Assembly: GCA_947259235.1 (NCBI GenBank)
Contig: CAMYLL010000029.1
Location: 1-14,576 of the forward strand
Reading direction: 5' to 3'
Source: an uncultured Pseudodesulfovibrio sp.
GTDB taxonomy: Bacteria > Desulfobacterota > Desulfovibrionia > Desulfovibrionales > Desulfovibrionaceae
Length of the DNA: 14,576 nt
The position numbers and the translations under genes are program-made. Within the stretch, counting starts at the first letter, position 1. The number at the start of each line of letters is the position of its first letter. A model generated the notes under the pieces. That model was not told the origin of the DNA. It saw only the letters and a list, made by a program, of their open reading frames with translations, and searched no databases. Positions 6,348 through 13,296 of this stretch are shown here, in pieces.

Positions 6348-7400
6348 TCACTGGTCTCCACAAAAAAGCAGATTGTTACGCTGCAGAAAATCAAGAATCT
6401 CCGCCTTGGAAAGGCGCGGCTCCGTTTCAGAGATGTACGGGTTCTTCACCTCGCCCGGGAGCATCCCGGGATACTGGTAGGAAATCCCCTTGAAGTTGGG
6501 CAAAAACGCAGGCTTCACCGCAAAATACCGCTCCAACTCGACAGCTCTTCCGGTTTCCTCGTTGGTCATGAGTTCTTCGTACATTTTCTCGCCCGGCTTG
6601 GCGCCGATAATCCTTACAGCGATATCTTCCGGCTTGAACCCATAGTGCGGTGCAAGCTCTATGCGCATAACGTCAGCCAGATCACTGATGTTGAGGACCG
6701 GCATCTTCGTGACAAAGACCTCGCCGCCACAGACAAGGGATGCGGTATCGACAACGAGCCTGACAGCCTCGCTCACCGACATGATGAAGCGCGTCATCGC
6801 GGGGTGCGTCAGCGTTATTGGCCCGCCCTTGCGGATTTGCTCCCGGAAAAGGGGTATTACCGAGCCTCGCGAACCCAGCACGTTGCCGAACCGGGTGGAG
6901 GCAAAGATCGTTTTCGTATTGTCCACATTGGCCGCGGACATGAGCCGTTCGCCCATGAGCTTCGAGGACCCCATGACGTTGGTGGGGTTTACCGCCTTGT
7001 CCGAGCTGGTGAAGATCACCTTCCCAATCTCGTTCGCCCGGGCCGCCTGAACAATATTTCTGCATCCGATGATGTTCGTCTGCACCGCCTCGAAGGGGGA
7101 CTGTTCGCACAGGATGACATGCTTCAGCGCCGCCACGTGAAAAAGAACGTCGACACCGCGCAAGCGTCGAATCATGGTTTCCTGGTCCCGGATGTCTGAC
7201 AGGAGGAAGGTATTCCTCCCGCGGTCACGATACTGCTCGGACAAAATGAACAATTCGCTCTCGTTATTATCAAGGACCGTCAATTGGCCTACGGAGTGCC
7301 GTTCTATCAGCTGGCTGACAAGTTCGCGCCCGACAGTACCGCACCCACCCGTGACCGCCACGTGCAATTGACTGAAATCAATCCCATTAGTCTCTATCAT
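6348..7400 (-). CDS. CapD/WbpM-type soluble UDP-sugar 4,6-dehydratase/epimerase
   Basis: This 350-aa polysaccharide-biosynthesis SDR protein has the NAD motif TGGCGTVG at residues 17-24. It has LDNNESEL at 43-50, AALKHV at 90-95 and SSDKAVNPTNVMGSSK at 132-147. The usual catalytic Tyr of YxxxK is Met143 (MxxxK147), as in WbpM/CapD-type 4,6-dehydratases that act on UDP-GlcNAc. The C-terminal IIGAKPGEKMYEELM is also typical of this family. It lacks the N-terminal membrane domain of WbpM, so it is cytosolic and resembles FlaA1/PseB-like short forms. The start is ATG 7400 with GGGAA seven bases upstream. It is the first gene of a two-gene operon with the sulfoquinovose synthase-like gene, implying that both sugars enter one glycan. 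Sampled segments are less GC-rich (about 48-58%) than genes to the right (about 70%), hinting at transfer. The exact substrate is unknown. Confidence 0.85.
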   Translation of the reverse strand: MIETNGIDFSQLHVAVTGGCGTVGRELVSQLIERHSVGQLTVLDNNESELFILSEQYRDRGRNTFLLSDIRDQETMIRRLRGVDVLFHVAALKHVILCEQSPFEAVQTNIIGCRNIVQAARANEIGKVIFTSSDKAVNPTNVMGSSKLMGERLMSAANVDNTKTIFASTRFGNVLGSRGSVIPLFREQIRKGGPITLTHPAMTRFIMSVSEAVRLVVDTASLVCGGEVFVTKMPVLNISDLADVMRIELAPHYGFKPEDIAVRIIGAKPGEKMYEELMTNEETGRAVELERYFAVKPAFLPNFKGISYQYPGMLPGEVKNPYISETEPRLSKAEILDFLQRNNLLFCGDQ

Positions 7401-7761
7401 ACTCACTTCCCGCAACAATTGATTGATGGCAGAAACAGTTCCGCGTCAACGAAAAGCTCTCAACGCTCCAACAGACGATACCACCCGAACACAAAATCCC
7501 GCAACGAGCCGGAAGCCTGTCATCGACACGGCATGGCTCGAGACAAAACCCTGTTTCATTCGGCCGGAACACATCTGCTCTCGCAGATTCCTCTCCATGA
7601 AGCAACTCCGCAGTTATGAAATCACTGCATTCTCTGGGTTGCATGACGCTTATGGATCCGAACACACCTCCTTTCGCCGGGAAATTTTCCTGACACGCGA
7701 CGAAAGAACAGGAGCTTCCCCTATTGCTCTCTCCCGGCACGTGTGGTCTTTGTTTCTTAAC
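7401..7761. other. Gene-free stretch upstream of the nucleotide-sugar operon
   Basis: No open reading frame here has both a plausible start site and protein-like composition. On the minus strand it must hold the promoter and leader of the CapD-like/SqdB-like pair. TTGACG near 7452 lacks a good -10 partner, so no promoter is called. A minus-strand AAAGGAGGTG at about 7673-7664 looks like a ribosome site but has no start codon at a workable distance. Confidence 0.5.
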
Positions 7762-7786
7762 GATTCTGACGGATCCCGTCGGAATC
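7762..7786. repeat. 11-bp near-perfect inverted repeat
   Basis: GATTCTGACGG (7762-7772) and CCGTCGGAATC (7776-7786) pair at 10 of 11 positions around a 3-nt spacer. It lies 7 nt before the terminator at 7794 and could form the first hairpin of a small plus-strand RNA or be a protein-binding site. Confidence 0.55.
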
Positions 7787-7793
7787 TCCCCCG

Positions 7794-7835
7794 AAAGGCC
7801 CTGGTCACCGCCACAGGGCCTTTCTTCTTTATTTT
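7794..7835. terminator. Intrinsic terminator at the 3' end of the proline dehydrogenase gene
   Basis: AAAGGCCCTG (7794-7803) and CAGGGCCTTT (7814-7823) form a perfect 10-bp stem with a 10-nt loop. Reading the plus strand, the tail TTTCTTCTTTATTTT is a strong U-tract. Reading the minus strand, the tail is only TTTCGGGG, though the hairpin starts just after the proline dehydrogenase stop. It may serve the leftward operon, but its better orientation is rightward, for which no gene is visible. Confidence 0.75.
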
Positions 7836-8785
7836 CCCGTCAATCCGTTGATGACGGAACGCAGCACAAACCATGCGTTGGCCGGTCGTTCGCCCACGCG
7901 GCGGACGGCGTACGGCCACCAGTTCTCGCCAAAGGGCAGATACAGGCGCAAAGCAATCCCCTGCTCCACCAGGGCGCGCTGATACCCCGGCCTGACGCCC
8001 AGCAGCATCTCCACCTCCCACTGATCCCGGGTCCAGCCGTTTTTCCCGGCCAGATCGGCCCCGTGACCGATCATGACGTGGTCGTGGGTTCCGAGCACCG
8101 GATAAACGCCCCGCTCTCTGGCCTCAGTGGAAAAAAGCGTCTCCACGGCCTCCCGGTAGGCCGCGTCCCTGGCCGCCCGCCCCTGAACCGCCACAGCCGG
8201 GCCCTCGGCAAAGGCGCCCTTGACCAGCCGGACCATGGCCCCGTCCGCCACGAGCCGGCGGAGGTCATCCCCGGTCCGATGCAGGCAGGATTGCACCGTG
8301 ACCGCCACGGGCAGCCCGGCCGAACGCAGGTCATGGTACAGCGCCAGGGTCCTGTCCGTGACCGAGGAATCCTCCATGTCGAGCATGACCACGTTGCGCC
8401 CGGTTCCAGGCAGCCCGGCCACGGCCTCTGCCAGTGCCCGCACGTTCTCGCGACAGACGTCCCAGGAAATCATGGCCCCCACCTGGGTCGGGTCCACGGA
8501 CAGGTGCACGTCAAGCCCCGCATGGGCCAACGCGGGACCGACAGTGACAAGCTCGGCCGCATTTCGCCGGACGAGTTCCGGGTCACGGACGTATTCTCCG
8601 AGAAAAAACAGCGAGGCGGACACGCCCCTGCCTCGGAGCGTTGCGGCCCGCCCAACGCAGGCCTCCCCGTCAACGCCGCCAACGAACAGACGCGAAAACG
8701 CGTCCATGCAGCGCGTTCCCTGCATGCCCTTTGTCACCCGCTCGCTCCGGGCCAGCCCGATCATCGCCTTCTGCCACAGTCTCAT
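7829..8785 (-). CDS. Monofunctional proline dehydrogenase (PRODH) family protein
   Basis: The 318-aa protein fits the flavin-dependent TIM-barrel domain that oxidises L-proline to pyrroline-5-carboxylate. Recognisable elements are VMLDMEDSSVTDRTL in the barrel, AVTVQSCLHRT, MVRLVKGAF with the expected active-site lysine, and GTHDHVMI. Near the C-terminus, YLPFGENWWPYAVRRVGER (282-300) contains the RRxxER substrate-carboxylate motif (R295, R296). It lacks the P5C dehydrogenase and DNA-binding parts of PutA, and its length is that of bacterial stand-alone PRODH. The start ATG 8785 has AGGAGG six bases upstream. It is the last of four leftward genes, 77 nt after an AraC-type regulator that is its obvious candidate controller. 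Electrons would go to the quinone pool. Related amino-acid substrates cannot be excluded. Confidence 0.88.
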   Translation of the reverse strand: MRLWQKAMIGLARSERVTKGMQGTRCMDAFSRLFVGGVDGEACVGRAATLRGRGVSASLFFLGEYVRDPELVRRNAAELVTVGPALAHAGLDVHLSVDPTQVGAMISWDVCRENVRALAEAVAGLPGTGRNVVMLDMEDSSVTDRTLALYHDLRSAGLPVAVTVQSCLHRTGDDLRRLVADGAMVRLVKGAFAEGPAVAVQGRAARDAAYREAVETLFSTEARERGVYPVLGTHDHVMIGHGADLAGKNGWTRDQWEVEMLLGVRPGYQRALVEQGIALRLYLPFGENWWPYAVRRVGERPANAWFVLRSVINGLTGK

Positions 8786-8862
8786 GGTCGCCTCCTTGGT
8801 TGAGAGGACCGTGTAGCCCGGACGACAACTGCCTGTATGGTATGAAATTGCTCGGGAGAGAG

Positions 8863-9717
8863 TCAGCCTGAGGCTCCGGCCTGATACTGCCGGGGCGTGG
8901 CTCCGGTGAATTGCCGGAATATCCTGGTGAAGTGGCTCTGGTCCGCAAACCCGACCTCGGCGGCCACCCGGCTGATGGGCTCGCCCAGGGCCAGCAGCTC
9001 CTTGCCCCGGGCCACACGCAGCTGGTTCTGGTAGGCATGGGGCGGCAACCCCGCCTCGCGGCTGAACAGACGCAGCAGGTGATAGCGGCTGACGCCCGCC
9101 AGCCGGGACAGGTCGTCCAGACTGACCTTGTCCGCCAAATGGGCCGCGAGGTGAGCGCGCACCTGCTCGGCCACCCTCTCGCCCGGCTGATATTCGTCCG
9201 GCGTTTCACCGGCATACGGGATCAACCGCCCGTGCCGCGTCAGCAGATCCGCCAGCCCCTGCACCAGCCGGGACTGCTTCTCCAGCCGGTCGGCGTTTTT
9301 GAGCACCGCGCCGTGCAGTGCGCGCCATGTGGCGAACAAAGGAGCATCGTCTATGACCGGGCCGGAAAACATGGGAACCACCTCTGCCGCGCCGCGCCCC
9401 AGGACCTCGGCGGCAACGTCCTCAAGCAGCGGCGGGGCCACGTAAAACATGCGGTAGCTCATGCAGGAGGCCGGATCGGGATTGCAGGCATGCACGGCCC
9501 CAGGGGGGATGAGGGCTATCTGTCGGGCCGCTGCATCGTGGTGCTCGCCCTCCAGGAAAAACGTCGTGCGCCCCGACTCGATCAGCCCCACGGACCAGGC
9601 GTCATGCGTGTGCCTGCAAAACGCCTCCTCGGTGTAGCGGGAGAAACGGATTTCGACCCCGGGCAGATCGGGATCGCGCCAGAAGCGCACCTGTGCATTG
9701 GCGGGAGGCCTGCCCAT
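8863..9717 (-). CDS. AraC-family transcriptional regulator
   Basis: A 284-aa regulator with the two-part AraC layout. Residues about 20-100 form a cupin-like ligand domain (HTHDAWSVGLIESG, then IALIPPGAVHACNP). Residues about 185-280 hold the double helix-turn-helix DNA-binding region, including VSLDDLSRLAGVSRYHLLRLF and the signature VAAEVGFADQSHFTRIFRQF-TGATPRQY. Two adjacent ATGs exist at 9720 and 9717; the second is 6 nt from GGAGG and is preferred. The gene lies between the universal stress protein (75-nt gap) and proline dehydrogenase (77-nt gap) genes in the same direction. It is therefore a likely activator of the proline gene or of the whole unit; the ligand is unknown. The cupin resembles those of AraC proteins controlling amino-acid export or catabolism, which is weak guidance only. 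Confidence 0.93.
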   Translation of the reverse strand: MGRPPANAQVRFWRDPDLPGVEIRFSRYTEEAFCRHTHDAWSVGLIESGRTTFFLEGEHHDAAARQIALIPPGAVHACNPDPASCMSYRMFYVAPPLLEDVAAEVLGRGAAEVVPMFSGPVIDDAPLFATWRALHGAVLKNADRLEKQSRLVQGLADLLTRHGRLIPYAGETPDEYQPGERVAEQVRAHLAAHLADKVSLDDLSRLAGVSRYHLLRLFSREAGLPPHAYQNQLRVARGKELLALGEPISRVAAEVGFADQSHFTRIFRQFTGATPRQYQAGASG

Positions 9718-9792
9718 CATCGCCCTCCGGGGTGCAGAGCGGACGAGGAACGGCTCCCCGCAACGGACGGCTTCCCCATATCCCCGCGCCCT

Positions 9793-10758
9793 CTAGAAGC
9801 AGACCCAGAGGGCCGCGCCGGAAAGCTGATGGAAGACCGTGCGGGCCACGGACCCCACGAAGATCTTGTCCCACAGGCTGCGGCCCCTGCCGGAGCTGCC
9901 GATGGCCACGGCCGCGTAGCCGCCCGCGTTGTATTCGGCTTCGATAATCCGGGCCGGGTTGGTCCCCGGGCGGATGGTCCTGATGATCCGGTCCGGCGGC
10001 ATGCCCGCCTCGACGAGCATCTCCACTGCCCGTCCGGTGACGGCCTCGGCCTCGGCTGCACACTTGTCTCCCTCGGGGCAGACGTGGAACACGGTCACGG
10101 TATGACCCGGCTCGCTGGCGAGCATGAAGCCCACATGATCCGTGATGCGATCCGAAGGGGGTGAACCGTCCACGCACAGGAGCACGTTCTTGCGGCCCGG
10201 CTCGGGCAGGCGGCATATCCACAAGGGAAAGCTGATGGCGTTGTGGAGTTCCTCGATCAAGTCGCGCGACACGGACTTGTCCAGGACCTCGCCCAGGCCA
10301 ACCTGGGCTCGGCGGCCCAGGACAACGGCGTCGTAGCTGCCGCTGGCCGCGGCGCGGATGATGTCGTGCCCCTTGCTCATCTGCGGGGTGACGACGCGAT
10401 CGGCTATCCGCTCGGGATCGAACCCGGCATCCGTGAGTTTCCGCCTGGCCTCGGCCACAAGCCTGCGTCCCTTGTTCACGTTGGCCTCGGACCGTTGCTC
10501 CAGGGAGCCCAGGGTCTCGTAGGACGCCTCCTCGGCCCAGACCGCGCCGGGGACCGCAGGGATATGAAAGAGCGTCAGGTTGACATTCTTTCTCTGCGTA
10601 AAGAAATGGCTGACGAACTCAAGCCCGGCCCCTGCCTTGGCGTGGCCGGAGAGGGCCACGAGCAGATGCCGCCCCAGTCCCGGATCGTTTTCCTTTTCAA
10701 AAGGCGTAAGGTCCAAGCCCATAAAGGCCTGCTTGGAGTCCGGCGAATCTTCATGCAT
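9793..10758 (-). CDS. Tandem-domain universal stress protein
   Basis: The 321-aa protein contains two UspA-type domains in a row, about residues 28-185 and 190-321. Both show the family pattern of an N-terminal beta strand (HLLVALSG; NVLLCVDGS) and a later hydrophobic strand ending in a glycine motif. In the second domain, VAIGSSGRGRSLWDKIFVGS resembles the ATP-binding G-x2-G-x9-G-S motif but with two extra residues. The first domain (VVLGRRAQVGLGEVLDKS) lacks a clean version, so nucleotide binding is uncertain. USPs act in the cytoplasm during starvation, redox or other stress, often by unknown means. The start ATG 10758 has GGAGG six bases upstream. It follows the PocR-domain gene by 67 nt, a gap with a candidate promoter, and precedes the AraC regulator. 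Confidence 0.92.
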   Translation of the reverse strand: MHEDSPDSKQAFMGLDLTPFEKENDPGLGRHLLVALSGHAKAGAGLEFVSHFFTQRKNVNLTLFHIPAVPGAVWAEEASYETLGSLEQRSEANVNKGRRLVAEARRKLTDAGFDPERIADRVVTPQMSKGHDIIRAAASGSYDAVVLGRRAQVGLGEVLDKSVSRDLIEELHNAISFPLWICRLPEPGRKNVLLCVDGSPPSDRITDHVGFMLASEPGHTVTVFHVCPEGDKCAAEAEAVTGRAVEMLVEAGMPPDRIIRTIRPGTNPARIIEAEYNAGGYAAVAIGSSGRGRSLWDKIFVGSVARTVFHQLSGAALWVCF

Positions 10759-10779
10759 TGTAAGCCTCCATTCAACGTC

Positions 10780-10807
10780 ACTTTAGCAGATGCGGCAGAT
10801 TGCGCAA
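10780..10807 (-). promoter_or_regulatory. Candidate promoter before the universal stress protein gene
   Basis: On the minus strand TTGCGC (10807-10802) and TAAAGT (10785-10780) are 16 bp apart, each a 4/6 consensus match. They lie in the 67-nt gap between the PocR-domain gene and the stress-protein gene, about 22 nt before its start codon. If real, the stress protein could be made separately from the PocR protein. Confidence 0.35.
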
Positions 10808-10825
10808 GGCACGGTCGCGGTCTGG

Positions 10826-11320
10826 CTAACGGGCCGTCAGCTCTGCCACGCGGGCCTCGATGAAATCGAGAATCTCGCGCACCCGGGCCTCGGAGGCAGT
10901 GTGGACCGATCCGGCAAGCCCGGCCACGGCGTCGGCGTCCATGGCGGTGGACATCTCGACCATGAACTCGTCCACCTCGCCGTCCTCCGGCATCAGCCCG
11001 CAGCCGCCCACCGCGCCGAGCAGCTCGCCGTCCACGATGACCGGCACGCTGATGCGCACCATGCCCGCGTCGCACTCTTCGACAAAGGACGCCCGTCCGT
11101 TCTGCATCAGGTGGACAAACATCTGCCCGGCCGGGGCACAGATGGCCCCGTGGCCCTTGGCGTCCTCGCGGATGGCCCGACACAGGTCGTTGCCCCAGGT
11201 GTTGCCCGCCAGGCGGACGCCGTCCTTGTCCATGACGTCGGCGTTGAGGTGAAAGCGATCGTGCAGCTCCTGCTGCAGCTCGATCCATTGTTCCTTGGGC
11301 TGGAGATCGGTCAAGTTCAT
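10826..11320 (-). CDS. Stand-alone PocR-domain sensory protein
   Basis: This 164-aa protein is almost entirely a PocR ligand-binding domain. From LTDLQPKEQWIELQQELHD it runs through CRAIREDAKGHGAIC to the signature EECDAGMVRISVPVIVDGE-LLGAVGGCGL (about residues 81-109). Cysteines are at 47, 61, 83 and 107. PocR domains sense small molecules in regulators of propanediol and other metabolism and in sensor kinases; here no helix-turn-helix, kinase or GGDEF output is attached. The C-terminal 45 residues form an acidic helical tail. The start ATG 11320 has AGAGGA seven bases upstream. A much longer upstream extension is open but consists of GC-rich, Arg/Pro/Met-Thr-Gly repeats and is judged non-coding. 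It heads four leftward genes, so it probably signals through a partner protein. Confidence 0.88.
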   Translation of the reverse strand: MNLTDLQPKEQWIELQQELHDRFHLNADVMDKDGVRLAGNTWGNDLCRAIREDAKGHGAICAPAGQMFVHLMQNGRASFVEECDAGMVRISVPVIVDGELLGAVGGCGLMPEDGEVDEFMVEMSTAMDADAVAGLAGSVHTASEARVREILDFIEARVAELTAR

Positions 11321-11462
11321 GGGGGAATCCTCTTTGTGGCGTAGTGTATTGGAGAAGCCGCGCGTCTGCCGGGGGCGGGCATGCGCCGAGCGGTCCGGGC
11401 GCGGCCGCCGGAGCGCGGCGAAACGCCTACGAAGTACCCCCAATCCGGCGGGCGCGCAACCC

Positions 11463-11522
11463 CGGCCCGTCATCATCCCCGTCCGCATCCCCGTCATCGT
11501 CCCCGGCCGCATCTCCGGCCGC
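11463..11522. repeat. Five degenerate 12-bp tandem units
   Basis: Successive 12-mers run CGGCCCGTCATC, ATCCCCGTCCGC, ATCCCCGTCATC, GTCCCCGGCCGC and ATCTCCGGCCGC. Neighbouring units share eight to ten bases. They fill part of the divergent gap between the PocR-domain gene and the YitT-type gene. They could be stacked protein-binding sites or simple slippage. Confidence 0.6.
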
Positions 11523-11592
11523 CCGGTCCGAAAGCCCTCATTAGTGGTTTTCACCCTCCCCAAAACCGGCTAAAAGGAGCAAGGAGACACAC

Positions 11593-12471
11593 ATGAACAC
11601 AACCGACCTGAATGACCGTTTTCGCGCCATGACCTTCGGCGTGCCCTGGAACCTGATGCTGCTGACGTTCGGGTCGTTCCTGATCGCCTTTTCAGTCAAG
11701 GCCGTGGCCGTGCCCCACGGGCTGCTCACCGGCGGCATGTCCGGTATCGCCCTGCTGTGTTACTACGCCTTTGGCGGGCTGACCACGGGCCAGTGGTACC
11801 TGTTGCTCAACCTTCCGGTCTTTGTCCTCGGCTGGGTCTTTGTCAGCAGGCGGTTCTTCTTCTACAGCCTCTACGGCATGATCGCCACCTCGGTCTTCAT
11901 AGACCTGATCACGTACACCATTCCCATTTCGGACATCTGGCTGGCCGTGCTCACCGGCGGCGGCATCATGGGCGCGGGCGTGGGCGTGGCCCTGCGCTCC
12001 CTGGGCTCCACCGGCGGGGCGGATATCCTGGCCGTCATCTGCAAGGAGAAGTTCAACCTGTCCATGGGCAGCTTCGAGTTCTGGTTCAACCTCTCCGGCT
12101 TCCTGGCCGGTTTCGCCTTCCTCGACCTGCACATCATGCTCTATTCCATCGCCATGACCTTTGTCATCGCCCTGGCCATCGAATACGTCATGGGCATGTT
12201 CAGCGAGCGCAAGATGGTCATCATCATCACCGACCGGCCCGACGAGGTGCGCCAGGCCATCCTCGTGGACCTCGACCGGGGCGTGACCCTGCTGGAAGGG
12301 CGCGGCGGCTGGTCCAACGAGCCAAAGCAGGTGCTGCTCACCATGGTCTCCTCCCTGCAGCTCAAACGGCTGGAGGAACAGGTCTACACCATCGACCCCG
12401 ACGCCTTCACCATCATGGGCTCCGGCTTCCACGTGCTGGGCCGGGGATTCTCTTCGAGAAAGGTGTACTAG
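11593..12471 (+). CDS. YitT-family integral membrane protein (DUF161/DUF2179)
   Basis: The 292-aa protein fits the YitT family: five or so hydrophobic membrane segments in residues about 20-200, then a soluble C-terminal domain of about 80 residues. The membrane part contains the glycine-rich repeats GLLTGGMSGIALL and GGADILAVICKEKFNLS, which mark the DUF161 halves. The tail (KMVIIITDRPDEVRQAIL, LLEGRGGWSNEPKQVLLTMV, FTIMGSGFHVLGRGF) is DUF2179. The transported substrate of the family is not settled. The start ATG 11593 has AAGGAG six bases upstream. It is followed without any gap by the SAM hydrolase gene (TAG then ATG), so the two are likely translated together. It stands divergent from the PocR-domain gene across 272 nt. 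Confidence 0.93.
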   Translation: MNTTDLNDRFRAMTFGVPWNLMLLTFGSFLIAFSVKAVAVPHGLLTGGMSGIALLCYYAFGGLTTGQWYLLLNLPVFVLGWVFVSRRFFFYSLYGMIATSVFIDLITYTIPISDIWLAVLTGGGIMGAGVGVALRSLGSTGGADILAVICKEKFNLSMGSFEFWFNLSGFLAGFAFLDLHIMLYSIAMTFVIALAIEYVMGMFSERKMVIIITDRPDEVRQAILVDLDRGVTLLEGRGGWSNEPKQVLLTMVSSLQLKRLEEQVYTIDPDAFTIMGSGFHVLGRGFSSRKVY

Positions 12472-13296
12472 ATGTTCTCCTCGCTCAGGAAAACGACGCA
12501 GGCCCCGCGAACCATCGGCCTGATCACAGATTTCGGCCTGGCCGATCCCTATGTGGGCCAGATGCGCGCGGTGCTGGCGCGCAAGGCTCCGGGGAGCTGC
12601 GTGGTGGACATCACCCATGAAGTGGCCCCGTTCAACGTGGCCCAGGCCGCCTTTTTCCTGGCCGCCAGCTACGAGCACTTCTCAAGCGACGCGGTGATTC
12701 TGGCCGTGGTCGACCCCGGCGTGGGGACCAGCCGGGGCATCGCCGGACTGGAGATGGACGGCCGCCTGCTCCTGGCCCCGGACAACGGCCTGCTCGCCCT
12801 GACCCTGCAGACTTCCTGGGCCACAGATGTCCGCGCCTTTGACCTCAGCCCGGCCATCAACGCTCCAAGCCGCGTCTCACACACCTTTCACGGACGCGAC
12901 GTCTTTGCCCCGCTGGCCGCGTGGCTGGCCCTGGGGGGCGATCCGGCCGAGCTGGGCCGCGAAATCAACCCCGAAGAGCTGGTCAGGCTGCCATGGTCCC
13001 GCCCGGACATCCGGCCGGGCCACGCCCGCGGCCATGTCCTGCACATCGACCGGTTCGGCAACTGCGTGCTCAATCTGGAAACGGGCAGCCTGGGAACACC
13101 CTCAGGCCTGCGCCTGACAGTGCCCGCAGGGGGCGAGCTGCGCTATGCGGCCACCTACGGCAACATCCCCGAGGGCGGTCCCGGCCTGCTGGAGGGGAGC
13201 CAGGGGTTCCTGGAGCTGGCCGTCAACCAGCGCTCGGCAGCCAAACGGTTCGGGCTGTCCATGGGCGACGAGATAGAACTGACCTGGGAGACCTAA
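12472..13296 (+). CDS. S-adenosylmethionine hydrolase (SAM hydroxide adenosyltransferase, DUF62)
   Basis: This 274-aa member of the SAM-dependent chlorinase/fluorinase superfamily is predicted to split S-adenosylmethionine with water into adenosine and methionine. Motifs are LITDFGLADPYVGQM (17-31), VVDPGVGTSRG (79-89), APDNGLL (102-108), TFHGRDVFAP (138-147) and DRFGNCVLNLE. The hydrolase triad Asp-Arg-His is present as D81, R88 and H140. The spacing (7 and 52 residues) equals that recalled for archaeal PH0463 (D68, R75, H127), which favours hydroxide rather than halide chemistry. The extra N-terminal dozen residues are variable. The ATG directly follows the YitT stop. The physiological role of these enzymes is unresolved; the cobS neighbour hints at adenosyl or methyl-group economy, but that is inference. 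Confidence 0.93.
   Translation: MFSSLRKTTQAPRTIGLITDFGLADPYVGQMRAVLARKAPGSCVVDITHEVAPFNVAQAAFFLAASYEHFSSDAVILAVVDPGVGTSRGIAGLEMDGRLLLAPDNGLLALTLQTSWATDVRAFDLSPAINAPSRVSHTFHGRDVFAPLAAWLALGGDPAELGREINPEELVRLPWSRPDIRPGHARGHVLHIDRFGNCVLNLETGSLGTPSGLRLTVPAGGELRYAATYGNIPEGGPGLLEGSQGFLELAVNQRSAAKRFGLSMGDEIELTWET

Noticed and set aside
7387..7668. Minus-strand open frame upstream of and overlapping the CapD-like gene, near a strong AAAGGAGGTG
   Set aside because: The only start codons are 1 nt or more than 20 nt from the Shine-Dalgarno-like string. The translation is Cys/Ser-rich and does not resemble a protein family. It is probably leader sequence.
11321..11563. N-terminal extension of the PocR-domain protein
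   Set aside because: The extension is Arg/Pro-rich with an MTGM-type repeat created by the 12-bp DNA repeats, and a good ribosome site with ATG at 11320 begins exactly at the domain.
12472..13296. Halogenase (fluorinase or chlorinase) reading of the DUF62 protein
   Set aside because: The Asp-Arg-His set (D81, R88, H140) with the hydrolase spacing is present and I see no fluorinase-type extra loop, so SAM hydrolysis is the better call.
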